Of a stretch of 64,000 bases of DNA, positions 40,520 to 50,084 are shown piece by piece. The notes under the pieces are model-generated. The model had not been told where the DNA came from, did no database searches, and saw only the letters and a program-made list of their open reading frames with translations. The translations under genes and the position numbers were made by a program. Each line of letters opens with the position of its first letter. The first letter of the stretch is position 1. The DNA is from Limnohabitans sp. MORI2 (GTDB taxonomy: Bacteria > Pseudomonadota > Gammaproteobacteria > Burkholderiales > Burkholderiaceae_C): positions 1,302,001 through 1,366,000 of the forward strand of contig NZ_AP027058.1 in the NCBI RefSeq assembly GCF_027925025.1. Direction: 5' to 3'.

Positions 40520-42280
40520 TTAAATCAAGCCATTGGCTTTCAATGTGCGACTTTGACTTGCCGTGAAAGCCGCTTGTTGTATGGGTGTGAGCGCCGCATA
40601 TTGCGCGGCGCTTAACCCACTCAAGGCGCGCACAGACAAGGTGCGGATTTGTTCAACGGAGAGCGCCTGAAGCTGTTCGTCCCCCATGCGCGAAACAAAG
40701 GTGGCATTGAGGGCTGAGAGTTGTTTTGATGTCATGGCCGACATGACATGGGCATCTATCGCTTGAATCGCATCCGACCCAAGTGCATTCAACAGGGTTG
40801 TGTTCAGTGTGGTGATGCTGCCTGCGCTGAGCGATTGTCCAAACTCAGCACCCAAATGCGCTGCTTGAGACACGCTGAAGGCATTGATTTGGGAGGTGCT
40901 CAGTGCAGCAAACTGGGTGTGCGTCATCGCCTCTAGCTGTTCTGTGGTCAGCCCTTTGATGGCATTGGAATTCAATTGACGCAGTTGGGTATCAGACATT
41001 GCATGTAGTTGATCCGTCGAGAGGGCCGAAACCTGCCAACGACTCAGCTGATTCACTGTTTGCGCACCCAAGGATTGAACTTGCGCGGTGGTCAATGCAG
41101 CGATTTGCGTTTGAGAGAACAAGCGCGTTTGCGATTGGGTCAAATTAGCCACCACATCGGTGCTGAGCGCAGCCACCACATGACTTGTCAATGCACGGAT
41201 TTGATGAGGGGCGAGTCGGTTGAACTGCTCGCTGCTGATGGCCGCAATCTGCTCATCCGTCATCTGGTCGACCTGAGATGCCGTCAGTGCTGCCACCTGT
41301 GCGTTTGACAAAGCCATGATCCCAGATGTACCGAGTGCAACAACATCATCGGTGCTCAAATTTTTAATTTGTGTGCTGGATAAGGCCCGGATCTGCGACG
41401 TCGACAAGGCTGCAAATTGCTCCGTGGTCAATGCCTCTAAATGCGCCTTGGTTAATCCAGCCAGACTGTCAGTGCGCATTGCGGCGATTTGATCGGTTGT
41501 CAAATTCGAAATTTGTACCGTACTGAATTCAGTGATGTCCGCTTTGCTCAACCCTTGTATCTGTGCGGTTGTGAAGGATTGAACCGTTTCAATGGTCAAT
41601 GATCTGATTTGCTGGGCGGAGAGTTTGGAGACATCCTCCGCATCTAACGCTTGAATTTGCTCGGTCGTCAGCGCTGATAGCGCCATGGTGCTCAAGGCTC
41701 TGACCTGCAGTGCGGACAGTGCAGACACAAACCCTGTCGATAAGCTGCTGATTTGTACGGTGCTGATTTTGTCGACTTGCTTGTCTGACAAAGAATTCAC
41801 TTGCGATGAGGAGAATGCATTGAGCTGATCGGCATACAAATGGGCTATTTCGTCGGTGGTGAGTGCCGAAATTTGCGGCTGACTCAAAGCACTGACATGG
41901 GCTGTGCTGATCGATCCGATGGTGGTCGTGGAAATATGTGCGATCTTTTCGTTGTTGATACCCGCAAAGACCTGTGGCGAAATTTTGTTCCACTGCGCAA
42001 AACTGATTGCTTTGATCTGCGCGCTACTCATGGCACTGAAATGGGCTGCCGTCAGGGTTTTGATCTGATCAGTAGAGAACCACGGAATTTGCGTGGTCGT
42101 GAACGCTTGTATTTGCTCCGATGTGAATTGAACCAATTCGTTGAGCGGTATCTTCTGAATTTGAAGCGATGTCAAACCCTTGATGTTTTGCGCAGAATAG
42201 GGCCCCACCAGCGCAGGATTAATTGGGCTTGGCGGTATGTAAGGAAACGGATAGCTGCTGGCAGGTTTGAGCAAGCTCAT
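40520..42280 (-). CDS. Octapeptide-repeat protein of unknown function (69 perfect-phase 8-residue repeats)
   Basis: The product (586 residues from the ATG at 42280) has a short Pro-rich N-terminus and then 69 consecutive octapeptides without one insertion or deletion (residues 29-580), ending 'KANGLI'. The consensus is (S/T)-(T/S)-x-Q-(I/V)-x-(A/S)-L, as in TTEQIQAL, STSQIRAL and TTDQIAAM. Position 8 is almost always Leu, Met, Ile or Phe, and position 5 is usually Ile or Val. The S/T-x-x-Q/E start is a classic helix N-capping box, so each octad may be one short helix packed in a solenoid; this is inference. The frame stays open to a TTG at 42334, giving 18 more residues with a weakly hydrophobic stretch, so the start is uncertain and no clear ribosome site is seen at either. 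The gene runs towards gene 2 and ends 21 nt from it. I do not recognise a characterised family. Confidence 0.75.
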   Translation of the reverse strand: MSLLKPASSYPFPYIPPSPINPALVGPYSAQNIKGLTSLQIQKIPLNELVQFTSEQIQAFTTTQIPWFSTDQIKTLTAAHFSAMSSAQIKAISFAQWNKISPQVFAGINNEKIAHISTTTIGSISTAHVSALSQPQISALTTDEIAHLYADQLNAFSSSQVNSLSDKQVDKISTVQISSLSTGFVSALSALQVRALSTMALSALTTEQIQALDAEDVSKLSAQQIRSLTIETVQSFTTAQIQGLSKADITEFSTVQISNLTTDQIAAMRTDSLAGLTKAHLEALTTEQFAALSTSQIRALSSTQIKNLSTDDVVALGTSGIMALSNAQVAALTASQVDQMTDEQIAAISSEQFNRLAPHQIRALTSHVVAALSTDVVANLTQSQTRLFSQTQIAALTTAQVQSLGAQTVNQLSRWQVSALSTDQLHAMSDTQLRQLNSNAIKGLTTEQLEAMTHTQFAALSTSQINAFSVSQAAHLGAEFGQSLSAGSITTLNTTLLNALGSDAIQAIDAHVMSAMTSKQLSALNATFVSRMGDEQLQALSVEQIRTLSVRALSGLSAAQYAALTPIQQAAFTASQSRTLKANGLI

Positions 42281-42341
42281 GGCCACGGGCAAAAAGAATA
42301 CATAGCAATCGCCTAATCGACACGAACCTGTCAAAACTTGA

Positions 42342-42358
42342 GCATGATGTCGTCATGC
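42342..42358. promoter_or_regulatory. Short inverted repeat in the divergent intergenic region
   Basis: GCATGA and TCATGC flank 5 bases in the ~90-nt gap between the leftward octapeptide-repeat gene and the rightward membrane-protein pair. Its position would suit an operator, but the arms are only 6 bp and could be chance. A TTGACA hexamer reading leftward lies at 42334-42329 without a well-placed -10 box. Confidence 0.2.
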
Positions 42359-42371
42359 AAAATACCTCCTC

Positions 42372-42890
42372 ATGACCGAAGCTTTGTTCGTTTTGTACTT
42401 CGTGGTGCTGATCGCCACGCTGATCGTCAAAACCCCCATCATCAAAGGCCCGTGGCTGTTTTTGCTGCGCGCATTTTTTCCGAACTGGAAGTTTTTTCAT
42501 GCGGTGGGCTATGTGCCGCATCTCTATGCACGCTCAGCCGTGCAACTGGCTTCGGGCGAGCTGCAATGGTCTGATTGGGTGTTGATTTACCCACGCCGTG
42601 TGCGCCGCTTGAGCCACCTGGTGCACAACCCCGACACCAACATTGGCCTCGGCCAACAAAACATGGTCGACCACTTTTGGGCCGATTTGCATGACTTGCC
42701 CGAGGGCGTAGACCCACGCGGCTTGGTCAGCTACAAGATGATGCAGCGCTTGTGTGACCAAGTGCTGCGTGCGCGTGATGTGAATTTCACCCATCGCCAG
42801 TTTGAGCTTCGCATGGTGTTGGATGGCCGCTCAGAGACAGTTGATACCCAAGTGATGATGACTTCGCCTGTGGAGCCATCTTTATGTTGA
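42372..42890 (+). CDS. Membrane-anchored hypothetical protein, 172 residues
   Basis: The function is not recognised. A single N-terminal transmembrane helix (about residues 4-21, 'ALFVLYFVVLIATLIV') precedes a soluble part with aromatic and basic residues ('WSDWVLIYPRRVRRL', 'NMVDHFWADLHDLP'). The 3' end overlaps the next gene by 7 nt (ATG at 42884 inside the last codons), so the two are probably translated together. The ATG at 42372 is chosen because the upstream ATG at 42354 runs into a stop after six codons. The protein may be a partner of the HTTM-like membrane protein downstream; this rests on gene order only. Confidence 0.8.
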   Translation: MTEALFVLYFVVLIATLIVKTPIIKGPWLFLLRAFFPNWKFFHAVGYVPHLYARSAVQLASGELQWSDWVLIYPRRVRRLSHLVHNPDTNIGLGQQNMVDHFWADLHDLPEGVDPRGLVSYKMMQRLCDQVLRARDVNFTHRQFELRMVLDGRSETVDTQVMMTSPVEPSLC

Positions 42891-43720
42891 GCGTTACTTT
42901 TCTTCAAGCATTGATTGAAGCGCCCACGTTGATGGCGATTCGTGCCACCGAGTTGGTGTTTGCGTGGAGCCTCACCATTCAAACCCTCGAATACTTGCGC
43001 ATGGGCCAATACACCGCCAACGATGCGTTTTGGTCTTGGCAATTGCAACGGGCTGATATTCCCAATGCCCCTGTGCGTGCTTTGCTGGATGTACTCTTCA
43101 AACCGCACATGCATCAGTTGCATTTGTTGTTGCGCTTGTGTGCGGCGGCGCTGTTAGCAGTGCAGGGCGCATCGTTACCGCTGATTGGTTTTTTGTTTGT
43201 GGGCAATTTGCTCATCCTCATCCGTTGGCGCGGCGCGTTCAACGGTGGGAGTGATTTCTTAACGCTTGTGGTGCTCACAGGCCTGCTCATCTCGCAAGTG
43301 GTGGGCGCGTTTGGCAACGTTCAGCTGGGTTGGCAAGCGGGCTTTTGGTACATCGCCATTCAAGCCATCACCTCGTACTTCATGTCAGGTGCCGTCAAGC
43401 TGCTGCGCCGTGAGTGGCGCAATGGCTCGGCCATGACCATCTTTTTGAACGGTGCTATTTATGGGCCACTGTCAGCCACACACCCGCTGCGCAACAAGTG
43501 GCTCACCCTCATGGGGTCGTGGGGCTTCATCGTGTGGGAAATTTTGTTTCCCATCAGTTTGCTTGACCCACGTCTAGCCGCCGTGTTTTGCGCTGTGGCG
43601 GCGTTGTTTCACTTTTTGGTGTTTTGGTTCTTTGGCTTGAACCGATTTTTCTGGGCGTGGATGTGCTCGTTCCCAGCCATCATTTGGTGCAGCGCGCAGT
43701 TCAGTGCGCGCTTTGTTTAA
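42884..43720 (+). CDS. HTTM / vitamin-K-carboxylase-like polytopic membrane protein
   Basis: 278 residues with about six to eight hydrophobic segments, for example 'LLRLCAAALLAV', 'PLIGFLFVGNLLILI', 'FLTLVVLTGLLISQVVGAF' and 'AAVFCAVAALFHFLVFWFFG'. Two motifs recall the HTTM family (bacterial relatives of gamma-glutamyl carboxylase): 'RGAFNGGSDFLTLVVL' and 'YFMSGAVKLLRREWRNGSAM', which has the SG..KL....W..G pattern. The biochemical role of most bacterial HTTM proteins is unknown. A GGAG lies 8 nt before the ATG, inside the preceding gene. The gene converges on the ABC-F gene with only 18 nt between stop codons. Confidence 0.65.
   Translation: MLSVTFLQALIEAPTLMAIRATELVFAWSLTIQTLEYLRMGQYTANDAFWSWQLQRADIPNAPVRALLDVLFKPHMHQLHLLLRLCAAALLAVQGASLPLIGFLFVGNLLILIRWRGAFNGGSDFLTLVVLTGLLISQVVGAFGNVQLGWQAGFWYIAIQAITSYFMSGAVKLLRREWRNGSAMTIFLNGAIYGPLSATHPLRNKWLTLMGSWGFIVWEILFPISLLDPRLAAVFCAVAALFHFLVFWFFGLNRFFWAWMCSFPAIIWCSAQFSARFV
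43691..43717 (+). terminator. Possible rho-independent terminator within the end of the HTTM-like gene
   Basis: AGCGCGCA and TGCGCGCT form an 8-bp GC-rich stem with a 6-base loop (GTTCAG), followed by TTGTTT. It overlaps the last codons of the gene and would end the rightward two-gene transcript before the convergent ABC-F gene. Confidence 0.45.
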
Positions 43721-43738
43721 GCCACATTGGCCAGCGAT

Positions 43739-45817
43739 TTAAGCCATCGCAGCTTCAATCGCGTCCATCGCTTCGGTCAGCTCCAACCAACGCATTTCTA
43801 GCTCGGCCAACTCGTCTTCTACGGCTTTGAGCCGTTTGCCTGCTTCAGCAATCTCAGCAGGGGGCAGGGGTGTGGCGAGTTTGTCATGCAGGGCTGTTTT
43901 CTCAGCCTCAAGCGTGGACATGCTTTTTTCCACGGCATCGAACTCTTTTTTCAACGGACGCTTTTTCTCGTTGATCTCTTTACGCAACTGCGCGTCTTCT
44001 TTGCGTTGATCACGCGAGACGATGGGTTTGGGCGTTGGCGATGCGGTGGCCCCCGTGGCTTTGTCACTCGCTTGAATGGGCGTGGTACTCGTTGTGGGCG
44101 CATCTTGACTCGCAGCGGCGCTGCTTGCCGCCGCTTGCGCGGTGGCCGCATTGGCAGCCGCTACAGCCTCGGCGCGTAGACGTTTGCCTTCGTCCAGCAA
44201 GTAGCGTTGGTAGTCGTCCAAGTCGCCATCAAACGGCTCGACGCCGCCGCGTGACACCATCCAAAACTCATCGCACACCGCACGCAACAACGCACGGTCG
44301 TGGCTCACCAGCATCACCGTGCCTTCAAACTCGTTCAAGGCCATGCTCAGTGCTTCGCGGGTGGCGAGGTCTAGGTGGTTGGTGGGTTCGTCCATCAGCA
44401 AGAGGTTGGGGCGCTGCCACACCAACATGCACAGCACGAGACGGGCTTTTTCGCCGCCGCTCATGCTGCCCACGGCTTGCTTGACCATGTCGCCGCTGAA
44501 ATTGAACTGACCCAAGAAGTTACGCAGGTCTTGCTCGCGTGTGGCTTGGCCGCTGAGTTTGCCTTCAGCGGTCAAGCGCTTGCACAGGTCAATCATGTGT
44601 TGCAACGGGTCGTCTTTGGGGTGCAGCACATCAAGCTCTTGCTGCGCAAAGTAGCCAATGTTCAGGCCCTTGCCTTCGGTGGTGTCGCCTTCAATGGCTT
44701 GCAAATCACGCGCAATGGTCTTCACCAAGGTCGATTTGCCTTGGCCGTTGGCGCCCAAGATGCCAATGCGTTGCCCCGCCAGCACCGAGCGGTTGATGTT
44801 GCGCACGATGATGGTGGGCGGTGTGCCCGCAGGCGCGTCAGACGGGGCAGGGTAGCCCACGCTCACGCCTTGCATGCTCAGCATTGGGTTGGGCAAGTTG
44901 GCAGGCTCTTTGAACTCGAAGCTGAACTCGGCATCGGCCAAGAGCGGCGCAATTTTCTCCATGCGGTCCAGCGCCTTGACGCGACTTTGCGCTTGCTTGG
45001 CTTTGCTGGCCTTGGCCTTGAAGCGGGCAATGAACTTTTGCAAGTGTGCAATCTTGTCTTGCTGACGCGCAAAGGCGGCTTGTTGCAGCTCCATTTGCTC
45101 GGCGCGCATGTCTTCAAACTTGCTGTAGTTGCCGCCGTAGCGCACGAGCTTGCCGTGGTCGATGTGGAGGGTGACGTTGGTCACCGCGTCCAAAAACTCG
45201 CGGTCATGGCTGATGACCACCATCGTGCCTTCGTATTTCTTGAGCCACGCTTCGAGCCACACCAAGGCGTCCAAGTCCAAGTGGTTGGTGGGTTCGTCCA
45301 GCAGCAGCAAATCAGACGGACACATGAGCGCACGCGCCAGTTGCAAGCGCATGCGCCAACCGCCCGAAAAGCTGTTGACGGGGTTGTTCAGCTCGGTGGT
45401 CTTAAAGCCCAAACCCAAGATGAGCGACTGAGCGCGTGCGGCGGCGTCGTGCTCGCCCGCATCGTTCAAGGCCATGTAGGCGTTGGCCATGCGCTCGTAG
45501 TCGTCGGTGGCTTCGGCGGCTTTGACCTCGGCGCGTGCGTCGTTGAGCACGGTGTCGCCTTCAATCACAAACTCGGTGGCGCTTTGCTCGGTCTCGGGCA
45601 TGTCCTGGGCCACTTGGCCCATGCGCCATTGAGCAGGGATGTAGAACTCGCCCGCGTCTTCGTGCAAATTGCCGTTGAGTAACGCAAACAGCGACGACTT
45701 GCCCGCGCCGTTGCGGCCAACTAAACCGACTTTTTCGCCAGGGTTCAAGGTGACGGTTGCGCCTTCAAGCAAGACCTTGGCGCTGCGGCGCAAGGTGACG
45801 TTTTTAATGGTGATCAT
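43739..45817 (-). CDS. yheS: ABC-F family ATPase, YheS type
   Basis: 692 residues with two ATP-binding cassettes and no membrane segment. Cassette 1 has Walker A 'GRNGAGKSS' (about 34-42), signature 'SGGWRMRL' and Walker B 'LLLLDEPTNHLDLDAL'. Cassette 2 has 'GANGQGKST', 'SGGEKARL' and 'LLLMDEPTNHLDLAT'. The linker holds the basic 'FKAKASKAKQAQSRVKALDRMEKIAPL' region, which together with the overall layout matches E. coli YheS more than Uup, EttA or YbiT. ABC-F proteins bind the ribosomal E site and relieve stalled or slow translation. The C-terminal ~150 residues are an Ala/Thr-rich linker and a charged coiled coil ('KKRPLKKEFDAVEKSMSTLE'). The gene is last in the dapC-dapD-dapE-prmB series, 57 nt after prmB. 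Confidence 0.9.
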   Translation of the reverse strand: MITIKNVTLRRSAKVLLEGATVTLNPGEKVGLVGRNGAGKSSLFALLNGNLHEDAGEFYIPAQWRMGQVAQDMPETEQSATEFVIEGDTVLNDARAEVKAAEATDDYERMANAYMALNDAGEHDAAARAQSLILGLGFKTTELNNPVNSFSGGWRMRLQLARALMCPSDLLLLDEPTNHLDLDALVWLEAWLKKYEGTMVVISHDREFLDAVTNVTLHIDHGKLVRYGGNYSKFEDMRAEQMELQQAAFARQQDKIAHLQKFIARFKAKASKAKQAQSRVKALDRMEKIAPLLADAEFSFEFKEPANLPNPMLSMQGVSVGYPAPSDAPAGTPPTIIVRNINRSVLAGQRIGILGANGQGKSTLVKTIARDLQAIEGDTTEGKGLNIGYFAQQELDVLHPKDDPLQHMIDLCKRLTAEGKLSGQATREQDLRNFLGQFNFSGDMVKQAVGSMSGGEKARLVLCMLVWQRPNLLLMDEPTNHLDLATREALSMALNEFEGTVMLVSHDRALLRAVCDEFWMVSRGGVEPFDGDLDDYQRYLLDEGKRLRAEAVAAANAATAQAAASSAAASQDAPTTSTTPIQASDKATGATASPTPKPIVSRDQRKEDAQLRKEINEKKRPLKKEFDAVEKSMSTLEAEKTALHDKLATPLPPAEIAEAGKRLKAVEDELAELEMRWLELTEAMDAIEAAMA

Positions 45818-45874
45818 GGGACAGAAAAATTCGGTGTGCGAGAAGGTGGCGTGTCGTGCGTGTGCAGCGACGCG

Positions 45875-46777
45875 TTAGCGCGGAAGTTGTTGCAGGGCTT
45901 CACGAGAGACCAACAACACTTGGTCGTCGCCTGCGCTGGTGGAGAGCCACACAACGTCCAGCGTGGGGAAGGCGGCTTCAAAGTAGGGGCGCTCGTGGCC
46001 AATTTCGAGCACCAACACGGCGTGCTCGCTCATGTGGGCGGGGGCATCACGCAAGAGCGTGCGAATGAAGTCCATGCCGTCGGTGCCGCCAGCCAGTGCC
46101 AGCTCGGGCTCGGCTTTGAACTCGGCAGGCAACTCGGCCATGCTTTGTGCGTTCACATACGGTGGGTTGCACAAGATGAGGTCAAACACGCCATCGGCGT
46201 TTTGCAAACCGTCTGATTCGGCGAGCGTGACGCGGCTTTGCACGCCATGTCGTTCGACGTTGATGTGGGCTACTGCCAGTGCGTCTTTCGATAAGTCCAA
46301 GCCTTGCACGGTCACATCGGGAAACGCCAACGCCGCCAAGATGCCGAGGCTGCCATTGCCCGTGCACAGATCAAGCACGCGCGAGGTGTCGGTGTGCAAC
46401 CACGGGTCGATGCTGCCGTCAGCCAAAGCTTCGGCAATGAGCGAGCGCGGCACGATGGCCCGTTCGTCGATGTAGAACGACACGCCTTGCAGCCACGCCT
46501 CTTGCGTGAGGTAGGCCGCAGGCTTTCGCGTGGCAATGCGCTGGGCAATCAAGGCCTGCACGTCTTGCACTTGCTCATCGGTCAGCGCCACATCGTGCTT
46601 GGGGTCAGAAAAATCGGTGTCGAGTGGCAAGCCCAATTTCCACAACACCAGCCACGCGGCTTCGTCGTCGGCATTGGTCGTGCCTTGGCCGAAGCTCAAT
46701 TGGCCTGCTGCATGGACAGCCTCAAGCTGCTGCGCGCTCTGAGCAATGAGCGCGCTGAGTGTGGTGGTGGGGTTCAT
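45875..46777 (-). CDS. prmB: Ribosomal protein uL3 N5-glutamine methyltransferase PrmB
   Basis: 300 residues. The class I SAM-dependent fold shows '[17 protein letters not shown]' (SAM-binding loop) and the catalytic NPPY in '[12 protein letters not shown]' (about residues 204-208), which methylates glutamine side chains. '[11 protein letters not shown]' in the linker is typical of PrmB, whereas PrmC usually has 'VLIPRPETE' there. The substrate is therefore predicted to be ribosomal protein L3 rather than release factors. The start codon overlaps the dapE stop (ATGA), so the two are translationally coupled. Confidence 0.93.
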   Translation of the reverse strand: MNPTTTLSALIAQSAQQLEAVHAAGQLSFGQGTTNADDEAAWLVLWKLGLPLDTDFSDPKHDVALTDEQVQDVQALIAQRIATRKPAAYLTQEAWLQGVSFYIDERAIVPRSLIAEALADGSIDPWLHTDTSRVLDLCTGNGSLGILAALAFPDVTVQGLDLSKDALAVAHINVERHGVQSRVTLAESDGLQNADGVFDLILCNPPYVNAQSMAELPAEFKAEPELALAGGTDGMDFIRTLLRDAPAHMSEHAVLVLEIGHERPYFEAAFPTLDVVWLSTSAGDDQVLLVSREALQQLPR

Positions 46778-47949
46778 TGTGCGGAGGCGGCCTGAGTGGC
46801 CATGCCGTGCAACTGTTCGAGCACACGGCGGTAAATGTTTTTGAGCGGGTCCAAATCAGCCACGGCCACGTATTCGTTGATTTTGTGGATGGTGGCGTTA
46901 GGTGGGCCAAGCTCGATGACTTGGGGGCAGACTTGCGCGATGAAGCGGCCGTCGCTGGTGCCGCCGGTGGTGGAGAGTTCGGTCTCCACGCCCACTTCGT
47001 CGCGAATGGCGCGTTGTACGGCACCCACCAAGTCACCGGGCGTAGTGAGAAAGGGCAGACCGCCAATGGTCCATTTCAAGTCGAAGTCCAAACCGTGTTT
47101 TTGCAGCACAGCAGTGAGGCGCGGTTGCAGTTGCTCAGGCGTGGATTCGGTGCAAAAGCGGAAATTGAAATCCACCACGCATTCGCCAGGGATCACGTTG
47201 CTCGCGCCCGTGCCCGCATGGATGTTGCTCACTTGCCAGCTGGTAGGCGGGAAGAAGTCGTTGCCTTTATCCCACTCAATCGCCACCAACTCGGCCAAGG
47301 CGGGAGCCAATAGATGGATGGGGTTTTTGGCGAGTTGCGGGTAGGCAATGTGGCCTTGCACGCCTTTGACGGTGAGCTTGCCGCTCATCGTCCCGCGTCG
47401 GCCGTTTTTGATCATGTCGCCGGTGCGCTCGACCGAGGTGGGCTCGCCCACGATGCAGTAGTCGAGCTGTTCGCCACGGGCCTTCAAGGCTTCGCACACT
47501 TTGACGGTGCCGTCTAAGGCTGGGCCTTCTTCGTCGCTGGTGAGCAAGAAGGCGATGTTGATCGCGGGATCGGCGCACGCTACCGCAAACTCTTCACACG
47601 CCACCACCATCGCTGCCAACGACGCTTTCATGTCGCTGGCCCCACGGCCAAACAATTTGCCGTCGCGGTGGGTGGGGGTGAAGGGGTCGCTGGCCCATTG
47701 GTCAATGGGGCCGGTAGGCACCACGTCGGTGTGGCCTGCAAACACCAAAGTTTTGGCGCCTGCGTGCTTGCTGCGTTTGACAGCCCACAGGTTGCTCACG
47801 CGAAAGGTGTCAGGCCCGCTGTCGATGCGCTCACACTCAAAACCCAAGGGCGCAAGCCGTGCGGTGATGATGTCCAAACAGCCCGCGTCCTCGGGGGTAA
47901 CCGATGGACGCGAGATGAGTTGCTCGGTGAGCTGGAGGGTGCGAGACAT
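46774..47949 (-). CDS. dapE: Succinyl-diaminopimelate desuccinylase DapE
   Basis: 391 residues of the M20A metallopeptidase family. It hydrolyses N-succinyl-LL-2,6-diaminopimelate to LL-diaminopimelate in lysine and peptidoglycan precursor synthesis. The metal and catalytic residues are visible: His73 ('[11 protein letters not shown]'), Asp106 ('[10 protein letters not shown]'), the Glu140-Glu141 pair ('TSDEEGPA', with Glu140 as general base) and Glu169 ('VGEPTS'). A dimerisation-domain segment ('GVQGHIAYP') follows. The length is close to the family norm. It starts 11 nt after dapD and overlaps prmB by 4 nt. Confidence 0.95.
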   Translation of the reverse strand: MSRTLQLTEQLISRPSVTPEDAGCLDIITARLAPLGFECERIDSGPDTFRVSNLWAVKRSKHAGAKTLVFAGHTDVVPTGPIDQWASDPFTPTHRDGKLFGRGASDMKASLAAMVVACEEFAVACADPAINIAFLLTSDEEGPALDGTVKVCEALKARGEQLDYCIVGEPTSVERTGDMIKNGRRGTMSGKLTVKGVQGHIAYPQLAKNPIHLLAPALAELVAIEWDKGNDFFPPTSWQVSNIHAGTGASNVIPGECVVDFNFRFCTESTPEQLQPRLTAVLQKHGLDFDLKWTIGGLPFLTTPGDLVGAVQRAIRDEVGVETELSTTGGTSDGRFIAQVCPQVIELGPPNATIHKINEYVAVADLDPLKNIYRRVLEQLHGMATQAASAQ

Positions 47950-47960
47950 CGTTAAAAAGA

Positions 47961-48797
47961 TCAGTCGCGCAACAAATCGTTGATGCTGGTCTTGGAGCGG
48001 GTTTGTGCGTCCACGCGCTTGACCACGATGGCGGCGTACATGCTGTAAGGCGCGCCGTTGGCAGCCACTTTAGGAATGTTGCCTGCCACCACCACAGAGC
48101 CAGAAGCCACGCGGCCGTAGCTGATTTCGCCTGTGGCGCGGTCGAAGATGGGGGTCGATTGGCCGATGAACACGCCCATGCCGAGCACAGAGTTTTCTTC
48201 GATGATGACGCCTTCCACCACTTCAGAGCGAGCGCCGATGAAGCAGTTGTCTTCAATGATGGTGGGGTTGGCTTGCAAAGGCTCCAACACGCCACCAATG
48301 CCCACGCCGCCAGACAAGTGCACGTTCTTACCGATTTGTGCGCATGAACCCACGGTGGCCCATGTGTCAACCATGGTACCGCTGTCCACATAGGCGCCGA
48401 TGTTCACGTAAGAGGGCATCAAAATCGCACCAGCAGCCACAAAGCTACCGCGACGTGCCACAGCTGGTGGCACCACGCGCACGCCAGCGGCTTTCATTTC
48501 TTCTTCGCTCAGGTGGGCAAACTTGGTGTCCACTTTGTCGTAGAAGGCCAAGTCACCAGATTTCATGACGCGGTTGTCGTTCAAACGGAAAGACAACAAC
48601 ACCGCTTTCTTCAGCCATTGATGCACGGTCCATTGGCCCACGCCTTCACGGGTGGCCACGCGCAAGCGGCCAGCGTTCAATTCGGCAATGACGTGGTTCA
48701 CGGCATCGCGCACTTCTTTGGAGGCGTCGGTCGCGCTGATATTGGCGCGGTTGTCCCAAGCGTTGTCGATGACGTGTTGGAGTTGGTGTTGAGTCAT
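47961..48797 (-). CDS. dapD: Tetrahydrodipicolinate N-succinyltransferase DapD
   Basis: 278 residues, like E. coli DapD (274). It transfers a succinyl group from succinyl-CoA to tetrahydrodipicolinate, the first step of the succinylase branch. The N-terminal helical part ('[13 protein letters not shown]') precedes a left-handed beta-helix with hexapeptide repeats ('[23 protein letters not shown]', '[13 protein letters not shown]') and the '[22 protein letters not shown]' turn region. It is an active trimer in the family. The gene sits between dapC (34-nt gap) and dapE (11-nt gap), consistent with one operon for the pathway. Confidence 0.96.
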   Translation of the reverse strand: MTQHQLQHVIDNAWDNRANISATDASKEVRDAVNHVIAELNAGRLRVATREGVGQWTVHQWLKKAVLLSFRLNDNRVMKSGDLAFYDKVDTKFAHLSEEEMKAAGVRVVPPAVARRGSFVAAGAILMPSYVNIGAYVDSGTMVDTWATVGSCAQIGKNVHLSGGVGIGGVLEPLQANPTIIEDNCFIGARSEVVEGVIIEENSVLGMGVFIGQSTPIFDRATGEISYGRVASGSVVVAGNIPKVAANGAPYSMYAAIVVKRVDAQTRSKTSINDLLRD

Positions 48798-48831
48798 GGT
48801 TGTCTTCTCTACGTTGAAATTAAGAATGGAA

Positions 48832-50043
48832 TCAGGAATGGGTGTTTTTGATAAACGCCACGATACGTTGCGCGGCTTCTAAGCATTCGGCGGTTTCAGC
48901 CACCAAGGCCATGCGAATTCGACCGGCGCCGGGATTAAACCCTTGGGCCTGGCCAATGCCATTACTGGTTCTGGCCAAGTAGCTGCCCGGCAGCACCGTC
49001 ACATTGTATTGAGCCAGCAAGTCGCGGGCGAAAGCCACATCGTCGCCACCAGGAACCGCAGCCCACAGGTAAAAACCAGCGTCTGGCAAGCGCACATCCA
49101 TCACGGCTTCGAGCAGTGGGGTGACAGCCGCAAATTTTTGGCGGTATTGCTCACGGTTTGCCACCACATGGGCCTCGTCGTTCCAAGCGGCCACGCTGGC
49201 GGCTTGCACCATGCCGCTCATGGCTGAGCCGTGGTAGGTGCGGTAGAGCAAGAACTGTTTGAGGATGTTGGCGTCGCCCGCCACAAAACCACTGCGCATG
49301 CCCGGCACATTGCTGCGCTTGGACAAGCTGGTGAAGGCCACCAAATTTTTAAAGTCTGTGCGACCCAACTTGGCAGCGGCCTCCAAACCACCCAAAGGCG
49401 CTTCTTCGCGAAAATAAATTTCGCTGTAGCACTCGTCGCTGGCAATCACAAAGCCGTACTTGTCGCTCAAAGCAAACAGTTTTTCCCAATCGCTCATGGG
49501 CATCACGGCGCCTGTGGGGTTGCCGGGTGAGCAGACGAATAACAACTGGGTTTTGGCCCATACGTCGGCAGGCACGCTGTCCCAATTGACGTTGAAGTTC
49601 AGCGCAGGGTCGCTGGGTGCGTAATAGGTTTGGGCGCCGGCCAACAGCGCAGCACCTTCGTAGATTTGGTAGAACGGGTTGGGGCAGACCACCACCGCAT
49701 CGCGTGTGGGGTCAATCACGGTTTGGGCAAAGGCAAACAAGGCCTCGCGTGAACCGTTGACGGGCAGCACTTGCGTGGCGGCGTCCAGCTTTAAACCGTA
49801 GCGGCGTTGCATCCAGTTCACGCACGATTCGCGCAACGCAGGCAAGCCAGCGGTGGCAGGGTAGGCGGCCAACTGGGCTGTGGCTTTGGCCAAAGCATCG
49901 AGCACCAACTGCGGCGTGGCGTGGCGTGGCTCGCCAATGCCTAGGCTGATGGGCGCATAGGCGGGGTTGGGTGTGACGGTGGAGAAAAGTTGCTTCAGCC
50001 GCTCAAAAGGATAGGGCTGCAGACTCGAAAGAAGGGGGTTCAT
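48832..50043 (-). CDS. dapC: Succinyldiaminopimelate transaminase DapC
   Basis: 403 residues of the class I/II PLP-dependent aminotransferase fold. The PLP lysine is Lys242 in '[15 protein letters not shown]'. Other markers are '[15 protein letters not shown]', '[11 protein letters not shown]' (Asn of the cofactor pocket) and '[10 protein letters not shown]'. The 'SKRSN..G.R.GF' signature together with dapD and dapE next door supports DapC (N-succinyl-L,L-DAP:2-oxoglutarate aminotransferase) over other aminotransferases. It is the first gene of the leftward cluster and starts 41 nt from the divergent HPt-like gene. Confidence 0.92.
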   Translation of the reverse strand: MNPLLSSLQPYPFERLKQLFSTVTPNPAYAPISLGIGEPRHATPQLVLDALAKATAQLAAYPATAGLPALRESCVNWMQRRYGLKLDAATQVLPVNGSREALFAFAQTVIDPTRDAVVVCPNPFYQIYEGAALLAGAQTYYAPSDPALNFNVNWDSVPADVWAKTQLLFVCSPGNPTGAVMPMSDWEKLFALSDKYGFVIASDECYSEIYFREEAPLGGLEAAAKLGRTDFKNLVAFTSLSKRSNVPGMRSGFVAGDANILKQFLLYRTYHGSAMSGMVQAASVAAWNDEAHVVANREQYRQKFAAVTPLLEAVMDVRLPDAGFYLWAAVPGGDDVAFARDLLAQYNVTVLPGSYLARTSNGIGQAQGFNPGAGRIRMALVAETAECLEAAQRIVAFIKNTHS

Positions 50044-50084
50044 GACTGCTATTATCCCCGCGCTCTGTGATCAATCTGAACTCT
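50044..50084. promoter_or_regulatory. Divergent dapC / HPt-like intergenic region with a possible dapC -10 box
   Basis: Reading leftward, GATAAT ends 7 nt before the dapC ATG, so a transcript from it would begin at or next to the start codon (leaderless). No good -35 hexamer is seen. The same GGGATAAT plus 7 nt plus ATG layout occurs before map. Confidence 0.3.

Noticed and set aside
40520..42280. The 24-bp periodicity of the octapeptide gene considered as a CRISPR or minisatellite
   Set aside because: The DNA units are not identical and have no spacer structure. Only the protein pattern is kept, in a single open frame.
42329..42334. TTGACA reading leftward before the octapeptide-repeat gene as a full promoter
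   Set aside because: No acceptable -10 hexamer at 16-18 nt spacing; the closest AT-rich hexamer is about 24 nt away.
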